In this document: piece by piece, positions 51,506 through 60,496 of the stretch
How positions within the stretch are numbered: position 1 is the stretch's first letter
Layout: the number at the start of each line of letters is the position of its first letter
From: an uncultured Lachnospiraceae bacterium
GTDB taxonomy: Bacteria; Bacillota; Clostridia; Lachnospirales; Lachnospiraceae
Assembly: GCA_910578645.1 (NCBI GenBank)
Contig: CAJTQI010000010.1
Coordinates: 1 to 64,000 of the forward strand
Reading direction: 5' to 3'
DNA length: 64,000 nt
Position numbers and translations under genes: made by a program
Notes under the pieces: model-generated
What the model was told of the DNA's origin: nothing
The model's database searches: none
Seen by the model: the letters and a program-made list of their open reading frames with translations, nothing else

Positions 51506-53021
51506 GTGCCGCACCTCCTGCAATGGCGTGCATAACGCCTTCCTGGGTCATCTCATCGCCGCCAATCTCTCCCACTTTGGCGCCGTCACGCAGAACCGCC
51601 ATACGGTTACATGTACGGAGCATTTCTTCAATCTCGGATGAGATAAAAATCAAGCTCTTGCCTTCCTGCGCCAATTTAATGACTAACTTCTGAATCTCTG
51701 TCTTAGTTCCGATATCAATACCACGGGTAGGCTCATCCAGAATCAGGAAATCCGGATTGGTCGCCAGCCATCTCGCAAGAATAACCTTCTGCTGATTACC
51801 GCCCGAAAGCCTCTTAATCAATGTTTCTCTGCTCGCCGTCTTTATCTGGAGCATCTCTATGTATTGGTCAGCCAGTTCAATCTGCTTCGCCATAGGAATC
51901 TTCTTGAAAATACCCGCTTTCGCCTGCATGGCAAGGATAATATTTTCACGCACGGACAAATCACCGATGATACCTTCCGCTTTTCTGTCGTCAGGTAATA
52001 GTCCCATGCCCAGGTTCATGGCATCGATTGGGCTCTTAATTTTTACTTCTTCTCCATTAACTTTAAGGGTACCTGTCTGCGCCCTGTCCGCACCGTAAAT
52101 GGCACGTGCAAGCTCGCTTCGTCCGCTTCCCAAAAGTCCGGTAAGGCCAACTACCTCGCCCTTGTGAATCTGTAAATCAAAAGGCTTAATAGTACCGGCA
52201 TGGCTTAAGCCCTTGGCGTCAATCTCAAGCGGCGCATGTTCAAAATCCATCGTGCCTTCCGGCTTAATTGATGCAAGGTCATCGAAATCCTTACCCATCA
52301 TAGCCGCCACAAGCTTGACTCTCGGAAGTTCCTCCACCGTATACTCACCCACCAGCGTACCGTTGCGCAGTACGGTAATACCGTCGCAGACCGCATACAC
52401 CTGCTCGAGGAAATGGGTTACGAACACAATACCGACACCCTGGTCCCTCAACCGTCTCATCATACCGAAAAGTTTCTCTACTTCATTGTCATCCAACGAA
52501 GAAGTAGGCTCGTCAAGAATCAAAACCTTACAATCCATATCTACAGCACGGGCAATTGCAATCATCTGCTGCAACGCCAGTGAATATTCTTCCAAGTTTT
52601 TCGTCACTTCAATTTCCAAATCTAAATCTTTCATCAGCTGTGCCGCCATCTGGTTCATCTTCCGGCGGTTAACCGTTCCGATTTTTGTTAACGGCTCACG
52701 TCCGATATAAAGATTCTCTGCAACCGAAAGGTTGGGACAGAGATTTACTTCCTGATAAACCGTCGAGATTCCCTTCTTTTGGGCGTCCATCGTATCTTTA
52801 TTTACGATAGCGCCTTCGATACCGTCCACATGAATCTCCCCGGCCTCGAATTTGTTGACACCCGTTAAACACTTAATCAATGTAGATTTCCCCGCACCGT
52901 TCTCACCCATCAGTGCACGTATCTCGCCCTTTTTCAAGGTAAAATCCACATTGTCAAGCGCCTTAACCCCTGGGAATGTCATACAGATGCCTCGCATTGT
53001 CAAAGCAATATTGCTATCCAT
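51498..53021 (-). CDS. ytfR: Sugar ABC transporter ATPase with two nucleotide-binding domains, YtfR type
   Basis: Drives the importer. The 507 residues hold two ABC domains. The first has Walker A (GENGAGKSTLIK), LALQQMIAIARAV and VLILDEPTSSLDDNEV. The second has a degenerate Walker A (GLLGSGRSELARAIYG), LSGGNQQKVILARW and FLILDEPTRGIDIGT. Such tandem ATPases serve ribose, xylose, arabinose and galactofuranose importers. ATGGAGGGTAAAT marks the ribosome site. A terminator and a short repeat separate it from the binding-protein gene, so expression is probably lower. Confidence 0.95.
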   Translation of the reverse strand: MDSNIALTMRGICMTFPGVKALDNVDFTLKKGEIRALMGENGAGKSTLIKCLTGVNKFEAGEIHVDGIEGAIVNKDTMDAQKKGISTVYQEVNLCPNLSVAENLYIGREPLTKIGTVNRRKMNQMAAQLMKDLDLEIEVTKNLEEYSLALQQMIAIARAVDMDCKVLILDEPTSSLDDNEVEKLFGMMRRLRDQGVGIVFVTHFLEQVYAVCDGITVLRNGTLVGEYTVEELPRVKLVAAMMGKDFDDLASIKPEGTMDFEHAPLEIDAKGLSHAGTIKPFDLQIHKGEVVGLTGLLGSGRSELARAIYGADRAQTGTLKVNGEEVKIKSPIDAMNLGMGLLPDDRKAEGIIGDLSVRENIILAMQAKAGIFKKIPMAKQIELADQYIEMLQIKTASRETLIKRLSGGNQQKVILARWLATNPDFLILDEPTRGIDIGTKTEIQKLVIKLAQEGKSLIFISSEIEEMLRTCNRMAVLRDGAKVGEIGGDEMTQEGVMHAIAGGAAHE

Positions 53022-53043
53022 ATTTACCCTCCATTCTCACTCA

Positions 53044-53064
53044 GCCTGCAAATCGGGCGCAGGC
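53044..53064 (-). repeat. Gene-start repeat, minimal copy E (before ytfR-like gene)
   Basis: GCCTGC-AAATCGGGC-GCAGGC hairpin, the core of the family, 23 bases before the start codon. Confidence 0.55.
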
Positions 53065-53235
53065 TAAAAACATGCAAAGAAATTCTTCTCTTCAAAGGAC
53101 ACCTTCATTCTTCTAAGGTAATGTATTTTAATTCCTTAAAAAATTCTGTTTCTTTGTCGCGCACCATGCCGCTTTTGCAGGAATTTTTCGACAATATCCG
53201 CCGTATTTCCATATTATACATCAAATTTAGGTAAA

Positions 53236-53272
53236 GAAAAAGGGAGAGAAATATAATTTCCCTCCCTATTCT
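53236..53272 (-). terminator. Terminator/attenuator after the binding-protein gene
   Basis: On the minus strand AGGGAGGGAAAT pairs with ATTTCTCTCCCT and is followed by TTTTCTTT. Partial termination here would give more binding protein than ATPase and permease. Confidence 0.8.
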
Positions 53273-53304
53273 ATTCTTATCTTATTATTATCCGGCTTTC
53301 AATC

Positions 53305-54429
53305 TTAGTAAGCACGGCCATCCAGTACTTCCTGAGTCATGGTTACTGCGTACTGAGACTCGATACCAGGCGCTACGAATGCTTCATCCTTAACGACTGT
53401 CACAGCATCGACTGCCTCGCCTGCCTGCAGCTTCTGGATAACGTCTGCTGCGAACTCAGCCTGCAGAGGGTTACACTCTACGTTACAATTAATCTTGCCA
53501 TCCAGTGTATACTGTAAGCCGTCATGTGTTGCATCGAAGGAGATGATGATTACATCGCCGTCAACACCGTATGTGATACCTGCTGCATCCATTGCGTCCA
53601 TTGCGCCGTATGCTTCGTTATCGTTCTGGCAAACTACTACGTTGAAATCGCTGTAAGACTTAATGAAGGACTCCATAACCTCCTGTCCGCCTGCCTGTGT
53701 GAAATCACCGGACTGTGAATCAAGAATTTCCCACTCACTGTGGCTTGCTGCGATATTGTTGAAACCTTCTGTACGTCCAAGTGTTGCGGATGCGCCAACG
53801 GAACCTTCGATTACAAGAATCTTCGCCTCAGCGCCGTCAAGGTACTCACCTAACCAATTAGCTGCTGTCTCGCCTTCTGCAACCATATCACAACCAATCT
53901 GTGTCTCATATAAAGACGGGTCAGCGTCTACGGAACGGTCAACAATCAATACAGGGATGCCTGCATCCTGTGCTTCCTGAAGAACTGTGTCCCAACCTGC
54001 TGTCTCAATCGGAGCGATGCAGATATAATCTACTTCCTGCTGAATGAAACCACGTACTGCCTCTAACTGAACTGCGTTGTCGTTGTCTGCATCTACGAAA
54101 GCCAACTCATATCCGTTCTCAGCGGAGAATGTATCCTGGTAGTTCTGTGTGTTAGCTGCACGCCAGTCAGACTCGTGGCCTACCTGTGCGAAACCAACGC
54201 TGATTGTCTCACCGCTTGCTGCGGGAGCTTCTGCGTCTGCATCTGCCTCTGCGTCCTCTGCGGGTGCTTCCTCTTCTGCTTCTGCCTCAGGAGCTGCCTC
54301 TGCAGGAGCCTCCTCTGCGGGAGCTTCTTCTGCCGGAGCTGATGTCTCAGCCGGAGCGTCACCACCACAGCCAACCAGGCTTGCCATTACCATTGTGCCT
54401 GCAAGTAAAACTGCTAATTTCTTTTTCAT
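53305..54429 (-). CDS. ytfQ: Sugar-binding lipoprotein, YtfQ type
   Basis: The extracellular binding protein of the importer. The 374 residues start with a lipoprotein signal (MASLVGCGGD, lipidated Cys21), then an unusually long Ala/Glu/Pro-rich acidic linker (about 27-75). The binding domain follows (SVGFAQVGHESDWRAANTQ, VDYICIAPIETAGWDTVLQEA, PVLIVDRSVDADPSLYETQIG, VVCQNDNEAYGAMDAM, IISFDATHDGLQ). The VG-ESxWRxANT pattern is that of galactofuranose-binding YtfQ, pointing to furanose sugars; with araBAD here, arabinofuranose is likely. AGGAGGAAAT precedes the ATG. An AraR-like site lies upstream. Confidence 0.93.
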   Translation of the reverse strand: MKKKLAVLLAGTMVMASLVGCGGDAPAETSAPAEEAPAEEAPAEAAPEAEAEEEAPAEDAEADADAEAPAASGETISVGFAQVGHESDWRAANTQNYQDTFSAENGYELAFVDADNDNAVQLEAVRGFIQQEVDYICIAPIETAGWDTVLQEAQDAGIPVLIVDRSVDADPSLYETQIGCDMVAEGETAANWLGEYLDGAEAKILVIEGSVGASATLGRTEGFNNIAASHSEWEILDSQSGDFTQAGGQEVMESFIKSYSDFNVVVCQNDNEAYGAMDAMDAAGITYGVDGDVIIISFDATHDGLQYTLDGKINCNVECNPLQAEFAADVIQKLQAGEAVDAVTVVKDEAFVAPGIESQYAVTMTQEVLDGRAY

Positions 54430-54566
54430 TACTAATTTCCTCCTCTATACTTAGTAATTATGTTACCCGAAACGGAAACATGACTGCTTCTTCGTTTCTG
54501 ATAACACTTTAGCAGACCAAAATTTGTTTCTCAACACAAAAAAACTGGTTTTTTCCATTTTTGCTG

Positions 54567-54583
54567 AGTTGTACAATACAAAT
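54567..54583. promoter_or_regulatory. AraR-like operator in the transporter promoter
   Basis: AGTTGTACAATACAAAT has the two AraR half-sites (TTGTA and TACAAAT) with one extra central base, next to TATAAT-like hexamers about 140 bases before the binding-protein gene. It lies in the divergent region (54430-54916) between that gene and araR; no gene is seen in that region, which is very AT-rich. Confidence 0.5.
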
Positions 54584-54916
54584 TATATGTTATACTCTTA
54601 TATATAAAATACAAATTTCTAAATTAAGTATATTTTTTACGGTTTTCTCTCAATTTTTTATAAAAATTTATGATTTTACGCGGTATCTTTTCCAACTATA
54701 ACCACTTATATTTATTATAATTATAGTTATTCACAGCCTCAAAAGTTGAATTTTTATCACTTAGGGGATTTATTTATGAATAATTTTCATATAAATTATG
54801 AATGAATTGTAAACATTTGAGGTTTTCTTCTCTTTTGACATGGGGAATGAGTAAATTCTTTGAAGAACGATTTTAGCTGAAAATGCAGAAAATATGCACC
54901 ATAAGGAAATGAATAA

Positions 54917-56005
54917 ATGACAAAATATGAATCTCTGGCTCTAAAACTAACCGAACAGATTGAGCGGAACCTGCAAAACGGCATATCGAAATTACCCACC
55001 GAAGCGGAGCTCTGTTCCCGGTATCAGGTAAGCAGACAGACAGTGCGCGCCGCTTTGACCCTCCTTAGCAGACAGGGCATTATTGTAAGCAGACAGGGAA
55101 GCGGCTCTTATGCCACCGGGCTATCCCCGGACAGTCTACGCAATACCATCCCTATTCTTATCACAAGCAGCCAGGAATACATCTATCCGCACCTTATCGC
55201 CGATATCCGCAGCGCACTGTCCGGACAAGGATACGCATTGTCGGTATATCCTACAGGGAACGATACGTCTAAAGAGCGGGAACATCTGTTGAAATTTCTT
55301 GACGCCCCTCCCAGAGGCATGATTGTAGAAGGCTGTAAAAGTACCTTACCCAATCCAAATACTGACTTGTATGAACGCCTGCGCGCCTCCGGTACTTTTA
55401 TCCTTTTCCTACACAACAGCTACAACGGCCTGGAAGACAATGTCTGTATCAAAGACGATAACTATTATGGCGGCTGCCTCCTGGCAGAATACCTTACGGC
55501 CTTGGGCCATACCCGGATTGCGGCTTTATTTAAGATGGACGACATGCAGGGGCCGGAACGCTACCATGGCGTCTCCGCCAGGCTGCGCGACCTGGGCTGT
55601 ATCCTTGCAGACCGCCACACAGGATGGTATCTGTCCTCGGACTTGGATGCGTTGGAAAAAAAACAGGATACCCGGTTTATCACAAATTTTATCCAAAACC
55701 AACTTAAGGGCTGTTCCGCCGTCATCTGTCATGACGACGAAATCGCCTACTGGATGATTAAAGAGCTGTCTTACGCCTCCATCCATGTGCCCCAGGAACT
55801 ATCCGTGGTATGCTTCGGCAACAGTTATCTAAACGACTTAAGCGGCGTGCGCATTACTTCCCTTACACATGCCTCAGGCGAGATGGCAGATGCATTGGCC
55901 GAATGTATATCACAAAAACTGCGAGGTCTGTCCGTCGTCTCCCAGGATATTCCCTGGCAGCTCGTTCACAGGGAAAGCGCCGCCGCCTTCAATCCTACTC
56001 TTTAA
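54917..56005 (+). CDS. araR: AraR-type repressor (GntR DNA-binding, LacI-type sensor)
   Basis: A 362-residue repressor. Residues 1-70 are a GntR winged helix (KLPTEAELCSRYQVSRQTVRAALTLL, GSGSYATG), followed by a LacI/GalR-type ligand domain (IPILITSSQEYIYPHLIADI, GMIVEG, VCIKDDNYYGGCLLAEYL, AVICHDDEIAYWMIKEL, VVCFGNSYLNDLSGVRITSLTH). This chimera is diagnostic for AraR, which leaves DNA when L-arabinose binds. It is divergent from the transporter genes, with AraR-like sites before both transporter and araA. AAGGAAATGAATAA precedes the ATG. Its 3' end overlaps the convergent response-regulator gene by 11 bases. Confidence 0.93.
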   Translation: MTKYESLALKLTEQIERNLQNGISKLPTEAELCSRYQVSRQTVRAALTLLSRQGIIVSRQGSGSYATGLSPDSLRNTIPILITSSQEYIYPHLIADIRSALSGQGYALSVYPTGNDTSKEREHLLKFLDAPPRGMIVEGCKSTLPNPNTDLYERLRASGTFILFLHNSYNGLEDNVCIKDDNYYGGCLLAEYLTALGHTRIAALFKMDDMQGPERYHGVSARLRDLGCILADRHTGWYLSSDLDALEKKQDTRFITNFIQNQLKGCSAVICHDDEIAYWMIKELSYASIHVPQELSVVCFGNSYLNDLSGVRITSLTHASGEMADALAECISQKLRGLSVVSQDIPWQLVHRESAAAFNPTL

Positions 56006-57617
56006 CCCCTGCGCGGTACTCTCTGGGGGAGCACCCTTGGGTTTTCTTGAAAACAAAACTGAAATAATGGGGGTCCTTGTACCCCACTTCCAGTGCAATG
56101 TCCCCCGAATGCTTCTCTGTCTGGCGAAGGAGTTTCTTCGCCCTCTCCATACGTTTTTGGGTCACATACTCCACGAAAGTCACTTCCATCGCCTGACTGA
56201 AAATCGCACTGAAATAATTCGCACTGACATTCACTTCTCCCGCCACCGTATTGAGGGACAACGTCTCCTGTGTGTAATTCTCTTCTATATATTCGAGGGC
56301 TTTCTTGAGCACTTTCTGACTCCGGTTATCGGATTCCTGGTTCCGCAGCTCCATGGTTTTCTCAAAAATACTGCGGATATAAGGCGAAAGTTCTTCTAAG
56401 CTTAAATGGACCTCCTGAATCCGTTCTTCGCCCAGAAGTTCGAGAAGCCGGTTCTTGTCATATCCGATTGACTCCACGTAGGACATCGACACAAAATGCA
56501 CATGAAACACAAGATAGTTCTGAAAGAGCCTTGACTTGAGCGCTTCCTGTAGACTATACAGCCAACTATCCACAAATTCCCCCACTTCGTCTCGGCTGCC
56601 CCGCCGCAGAAAGTCTTTGATTAATTCCGGGTCCACCTTGGAAGAATCGATATCCCCGATTCTCCCGCTTCCTCCGGGCGGCATATAACTGTTCGTCACT
56701 TCTTTTGTAAAAATATGCACCGCGGGCATCAGAAAGCGGTAGGCAAACAGATGATTTACTTTACCGTAACATTCAGTCAACAAACTCAAACGCTCCACCG
56801 GTTCCCCGGCGGCTGCATACCAGTCAAAGTCTTCCTCTGTCGGTTTGCAGATGCGCTCCACATTCTCCAGGCATCTGTCCGTCAACTCCTTCATCTGTTC
56901 CGGGCTTCCCTTAATCAGCACGCCATAAGTATTCACATTCCAGCGAAACACCAAATGTTCCGGATAACGCACAAAATAGCGAAGCAGTTCTTCCCGCTTC
57001 CTGGCAAATGCTTCCGATTCGAAGCCGCCGCTCTCCCCCACCCGTTTCTCCGTCAAAGAAAACATCAACAAATTATAGCACGGTGCATTAATCCGCAGGG
57101 ACAATTTCGCCGCCTCCTCATAGATATCCTGCACCGGCATCCTGCCCTCGAAAACTTTGACAAAAAAATTGGTGCGCGAGAACTGCTCATATGCCCTTGT
57201 CTCGTTCTGGTATTTCTCCTGATAGTTTTTCTGCTCCCGTTCCACCTCAATCTTCGTCTTCAGTTCCGCCAGAACCTTCTGCAGGCTTGCCCGGGTAATC
57301 GGTTTGAGCAGATATTGCTCCACGCCCACGGCAATGGCCTGTCTCGCATATTCAAAATCATCATACCCGCTTATAATAATAATCTTCATATCAGGAAACT
57401 CCTGATGCACGATACGGCTCAGGGACAAGCCGTCCATAAAAGGCATCTTGATATCCGTAAAAAGCACATCCGGCTGCGTCTTCTGAATCAAGGGCAATGC
57501 CATCTCGCCGTCACTGGCCTCCCCCACAAAACTGTATCCCCACTGCTGCCAGGGGATATTATCTCTAAGCCCCTCCCTGACAATACTCTCATCCTCCACG
57601 ATAAACACCTTTAACAT
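55995..57617 (-). CDS. yesN: YesN-type response regulator with AraC DNA-binding domain
   Basis: A 540-residue regulator. The receiver domain (1-120) has EDE, phosphorylated Asp55 in DVLFTDIKMPFMDGLSL, and the Lys in VEQYLLKPITRASLQ. A long middle region links to a C-terminal AraC domain with two helix-turn-helix units (LNTVAGEVNVSANYFSAIFSQAM and HSGDIALEVGYKDPHYFSFVFKKTQG, then SPREYRAG). GGGGGAGCGCA precedes the ATG. It is transcribed after the sensor and kinase genes, forming a three-part system. The likely target is the neighbouring furanose transporter. Confidence 0.94.
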   Translation of the reverse strand: MLKVFIVEDESIVREGLRDNIPWQQWGYSFVGEASDGEMALPLIQKTQPDVLFTDIKMPFMDGLSLSRIVHQEFPDMKIIIISGYDDFEYARQAIAVGVEQYLLKPITRASLQKVLAELKTKIEVEREQKNYQEKYQNETRAYEQFSRTNFFVKVFEGRMPVQDIYEEAAKLSLRINAPCYNLLMFSLTEKRVGESGGFESEAFARKREELLRYFVRYPEHLVFRWNVNTYGVLIKGSPEQMKELTDRCLENVERICKPTEEDFDWYAAAGEPVERLSLLTECYGKVNHLFAYRFLMPAVHIFTKEVTNSYMPPGGSGRIGDIDSSKVDPELIKDFLRRGSRDEVGEFVDSWLYSLQEALKSRLFQNYLVFHVHFVSMSYVESIGYDKNRLLELLGEERIQEVHLSLEELSPYIRSIFEKTMELRNQESDNRSQKVLKKALEYIEENYTQETLSLNTVAGEVNVSANYFSAIFSQAMEVTFVEYVTQKRMERAKKLLRQTEKHSGDIALEVGYKDPHYFSFVFKKTQGCSPREYRAGVKE

Positions 57618-57651
57618 TGCGCTCCCCCATTCTTACTCGACTTACGGATAT

Positions 57652-58698
57652 TTAATATGTCCTTTTCTCCAACAATTCTTCCGTCACATTCTCTATTGTA
57701 AAGACGTCCTCTTCTATATAATATCTCTTCTCAACTTCTTGTCCGCTTTCCAAAAGGCTGATTATCTCGGAAATATACTCTCCCTGGTTAGGATTGCACT
57801 CGATGTCCACGTTAATAATTCCTTCCGCCACCATCTCAAGCGCTTCATACACCGCGTCAAAAGAAATAATCGTGATGTCTCCATCAATGCCCACCGTCCT
57901 GCCCGACTCCCGGATTGCCTCGATAGCCCCGAACGTCATGTCGTCATTCTGGGATATCACCACATCTATGTCGTCATACATTTCAAGAAAATCCTGCATG
58001 ACCTCTTTCCCCTTATAAATCGTAAAGTCTCCATACTTCTGCCCTAAAATATTCCAGTTATTGTGCTTGCCCGACACCATTGCGAATCCTGTTGTTCTGC
58101 CAATCTGTGCGGAAGAACCCTCGGTGCCTTTTAGTATGACAATATTGATTCTCTCATCCGCCTTCCCTTGCTTCTTAAGATGTTCTTCTAGCCATACGCC
58201 CGCCCGTCTGCCTTCTTCCACCGAATCAGTACCCACAAAGGTGGTATAAAGATTCTTATCCGCCACATCCACTCCCCTGTCCATAATAATCACCGGGATT
58301 CCCGCTTCTTTGGCCTCCTGCAGCACAGTCTCCCACCCGCTTTTAACTACCGGGGCAAACACGATGTAATCGACTCTCTGGGCAATAAAGCTCCTGATAG
58401 CCTTAATCTGGTTTTCCTGTTTCTGTCTGGCATTGCTGAAAATCATGAAATACCCGTTCTGCTTGGAAAGCGCATTCTGCACCGACTCCGTGTTGGCGCT
58501 TCTCCACCCGGACTCGCTTCCAAGCTGTGACACTCCCACAACGATTTTGTCCGCATCTTCCCGGATATGAGGTTCCTCGTCCAAATCCGTAAAAAGACCA
58601 AGCCGGCTTCCCACAAGTGCAATTAAAAGTAGAACAGCAAGCATAAGTGCCATAACAATTTTATTGATATATGCGCTCGGTTTCATACTGATAGCCAT
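57652..58698 (-). CDS. Membrane-anchored YtfQ-like sugar sensor protein
   Basis: A 348-residue paralogue of the transporter's binding protein. Its N-terminus is an uncleaved-looking membrane helix (about 12-32, IVMALMLAVLLLIALVG) with no lipobox Cys. The binding fold follows (VVGVSQLGSESGWRSANTES, VDYIVFAPVVKSGWETVLQEA, PVIIMDRGVDVADKNLYTTFVG, VVISQNDDMTFGAIEAI, IISFDAVYEALE). It sits between the kinase and regulator genes, so it probably presents sugar to the kinase rather than to a transporter. The start is uncertain between 58698 and 58686, because GAGAAAGG lies very close to the first. Confidence 0.9.
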   Translation of the reverse strand: MAISMKPSAYINKIVMALMLAVLLLIALVGSRLGLFTDLDEEPHIREDADKIVVGVSQLGSESGWRSANTESVQNALSKQNGYFMIFSNARQKQENQIKAIRSFIAQRVDYIVFAPVVKSGWETVLQEAKEAGIPVIIMDRGVDVADKNLYTTFVGTDSVEEGRRAGVWLEEHLKKQGKADERINIVILKGTEGSSAQIGRTTGFAMVSGKHNNWNILGQKYGDFTIYKGKEVMQDFLEMYDDIDVVISQNDDMTFGAIEAIRESGRTVGIDGDITIISFDAVYEALEMVAEGIINVDIECNPNQGEYISEIISLLESGQEVEKRYYIEEDVFTIENVTEELLEKRTY

Positions 58699-58709
58699 GC
58701 CTTTCTCAC

Positions 58710-58773
58710 AACCTGCGAACTATGGGGCCGCAGGCACAAATTTGCGTCTGAACTTGTTCAGACAGTAAAATAA
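58710..58773 (-). repeat. Gene-start palindromic repeat, copy C (before the sensor protein)
   Basis: Minus-strand order: TACTGTCTGAACAAGTTCAG hairpin, GACGCAAATTTGTGCCTGC, GGCCCCATAGTTCGCAGG. It is the fullest copy, sharing the hairpin with copy A. Confidence 0.65.
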
Positions 58774-58797
58774 TCTTACATATATAGATTTTTTAAC

Positions 58798-60282
58798 CTA
58801 ATCTCCGTCTTCTGTAAGCTCAACTTCATCATAGGGCACTGCCGGAATCACAATCTCAACTCTGGTTCCCATACCTGCCCTAGAATCAATTCTCATACCA
58901 TACTGGGCGCCGAAATTCATGCGGATGCGCTCATTGACATTGGCAAGTCCGAATCCTTTACCCGTGTCCTTACATGGTTTCATGATTTCACTCCGTAAGT
59001 TCATAAGTTCTTCCGGCTCCATGCCAACCCCGTTGTCCTCAACTTTAAAATGAATCTCACCTTCCGACAAGGCCCCCGTCACAACAATATTTCCCTTGGC
59101 GCGCTTATACTTAATGCCATGATACAGAGAATTTTCCACAAGGGGCTGCAGCGTCAGTTTTAATATCTTATACCGGTACAGTTCCGGTGCAATGTGGACT
59201 TCGTACTCCATAATATCCCGGTATCGCACCTGCTGTATTTTCAGGTAGCTCTTGATATGCATCTCCTCTTCCTGTATCGTAATATATTCCTTGCCCTTAC
59301 TCAGCACCAGACGGAAAAACTCTGACAAAGACATAACCATGTTCACTGCCTTCTCCGGGTCGTTCCCCTCAATCAGCCAAACAATCGTATCCAGTGTATT
59401 ATACAAAAAATGGGGGTTAATCTGTTCTTGTAAAAGGCGCAAATCCGCCCGCCTCATCTTACGCTCATCCTCTTTGATTTTACTGACAAACCGTTCAATA
59501 CTCTCGGTCATAATATTTACGCTATCGGCAAGCAGCTCCACTTCGTCCTCCGTATCCACCTGGGCACGGACGGCAAAATCCCCCTGGGCCACTCGCTGGG
59601 TCACCTGGGACAGCTCCCTTATGGGCTTAATAATCCCTGTCACCACCATCACGGTCAGCACAATCACAAGCAGCAGCACGAATACAAGCAAAGCAGCACA
59701 AAATACGGTAAACGTATGAACCCTGTCATTGAGACGCTCCGTCAGATGTTCCATGCTCTGCGTCTGATAATAAATATAATACTGGATATCATCCTGTATC
59801 AGCTCGGTCATGATATAAATGTTATTGTCCAGCATTTCTATATTTGCATCATAACTGTCCTCTGTTCCAAGATTTGCCCGGATATCATCCACCCGGTCTT
59901 CCAGTGTATTGATGTTGCGCAGAAGAATCTGCAGCCAGGTACGGCTCTCCTCATCCGTGGTAATGCGCATCAGCTTGGTAAACTCACTGCGCAGCTCCCC
60001 TAGAAGCACATACGGGTCATGCAAGCTGTCATCCATACCGATTGTCTCGAAAGTGACGGAACCGACCACTAACTTATACAGACTTTCATCCATCTCTTCT
60101 TTGAAATTTAAGTTATAGTTGTTGGCGACCGTCATGTTGCTCACAATCGTGTCGTAGGCGATACTGTAATTATGCAACGCATAGAGTAAGTATACTACCA
60201 TAACAAGAAATGGAACCGCCACAATCGCCGACAGCATAATTAACTTATTCTTAATCGAGTATTTCACTTTCACGGACTTCAT
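58798..60282 (-). CDS. yesM: YesM-type sensor histidine kinase
   Basis: A 494-residue membrane kinase of the LytS/YesM class. There are two membrane helices (about 12-35 and 205-230) with an extracytoplasmic helical sensor of about 170 residues between. A HAMP domain follows (GIIKPIRELSQVTQRVAQGDF). The His-kinase motif is LLQEQINPHFLYNTLDTIVWL, and the ATPase domain has PLVENSLYHGIK, DNGVGM and GKGFGLANVNERI. ATG at 60282 has AGGGAG five bases upstream. It is the first gene of the sensor trio; the YtfQ-like sensor and YesN follow. Confidence 0.94.
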   Translation of the reverse strand: MKSVKVKYSIKNKLIMLSAIVAVPFLVMVVYLLYALHNYSIAYDTIVSNMTVANNYNLNFKEEMDESLYKLVVGSVTFETIGMDDSLHDPYVLLGELRSEFTKLMRITTDEESRTWLQILLRNINTLEDRVDDIRANLGTEDSYDANIEMLDNNIYIMTELIQDDIQYYIYYQTQSMEHLTERLNDRVHTFTVFCAALLVFVLLLVIVLTVMVVTGIIKPIRELSQVTQRVAQGDFAVRAQVDTEDEVELLADSVNIMTESIERFVSKIKEDERKMRRADLRLLQEQINPHFLYNTLDTIVWLIEGNDPEKAVNMVMSLSEFFRLVLSKGKEYITIQEEEMHIKSYLKIQQVRYRDIMEYEVHIAPELYRYKILKLTLQPLVENSLYHGIKYKRAKGNIVVTGALSEGEIHFKVEDNGVGMEPEELMNLRSEIMKPCKDTGKGFGLANVNERIRMNFGAQYGMRIDSRAGMGTRVEIVIPAVPYDEVELTEDGD

Positions 60283-60406
60283 GGCACTCCCTTCTTCTGC
60301 ACGTTTTTCAGGCAATTCACGTTCCCTTGCAGGGTATCCGCCCGCTTTCTTGCTTTTTTTCTATTTTACCAAGTTTTCCAAAAAAAGCAATTTTATGATT
60401 GCGTAA

Positions 60407-60435
60407 TTGCAATCATAGCATAGATAGTGTATGAT
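60407..60435 (+). promoter_or_regulatory. Promoter of the GGDEF gene with overlapping palindrome
   Basis: TTGCAA (60407-60412), 17 bases, TATGAT (60430-60435). The inverted repeat TGATTGC-GTAATT-GCAATCA (60396-60415) covers the -35 and is a possible operator shared with the divergent yesM operon. Confidence 0.55.
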
Positions 60436-60496
60436 ATTTATTATATACATTGATAAAATATGGATAAATTTATACAGTTAGGTAAGCGAAAATTAC

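Noticed and set aside
54467..54480. Possible CcpA cre site before the ytfQ-like gene
   Set aside because: CCGAAACGGAAACA matches only part of the consensus, lacking the leading TG, and sits close to the ribosome site.
54149..54512. Ala/Ser- and Leu-rich ORFs on the plus strand and a Gln/Arg-rich one on the minus strand near the ytfQ-like start
   Set aside because: They are frame shadows of the Ala/Glu/Pro-rich linker of the binding protein.
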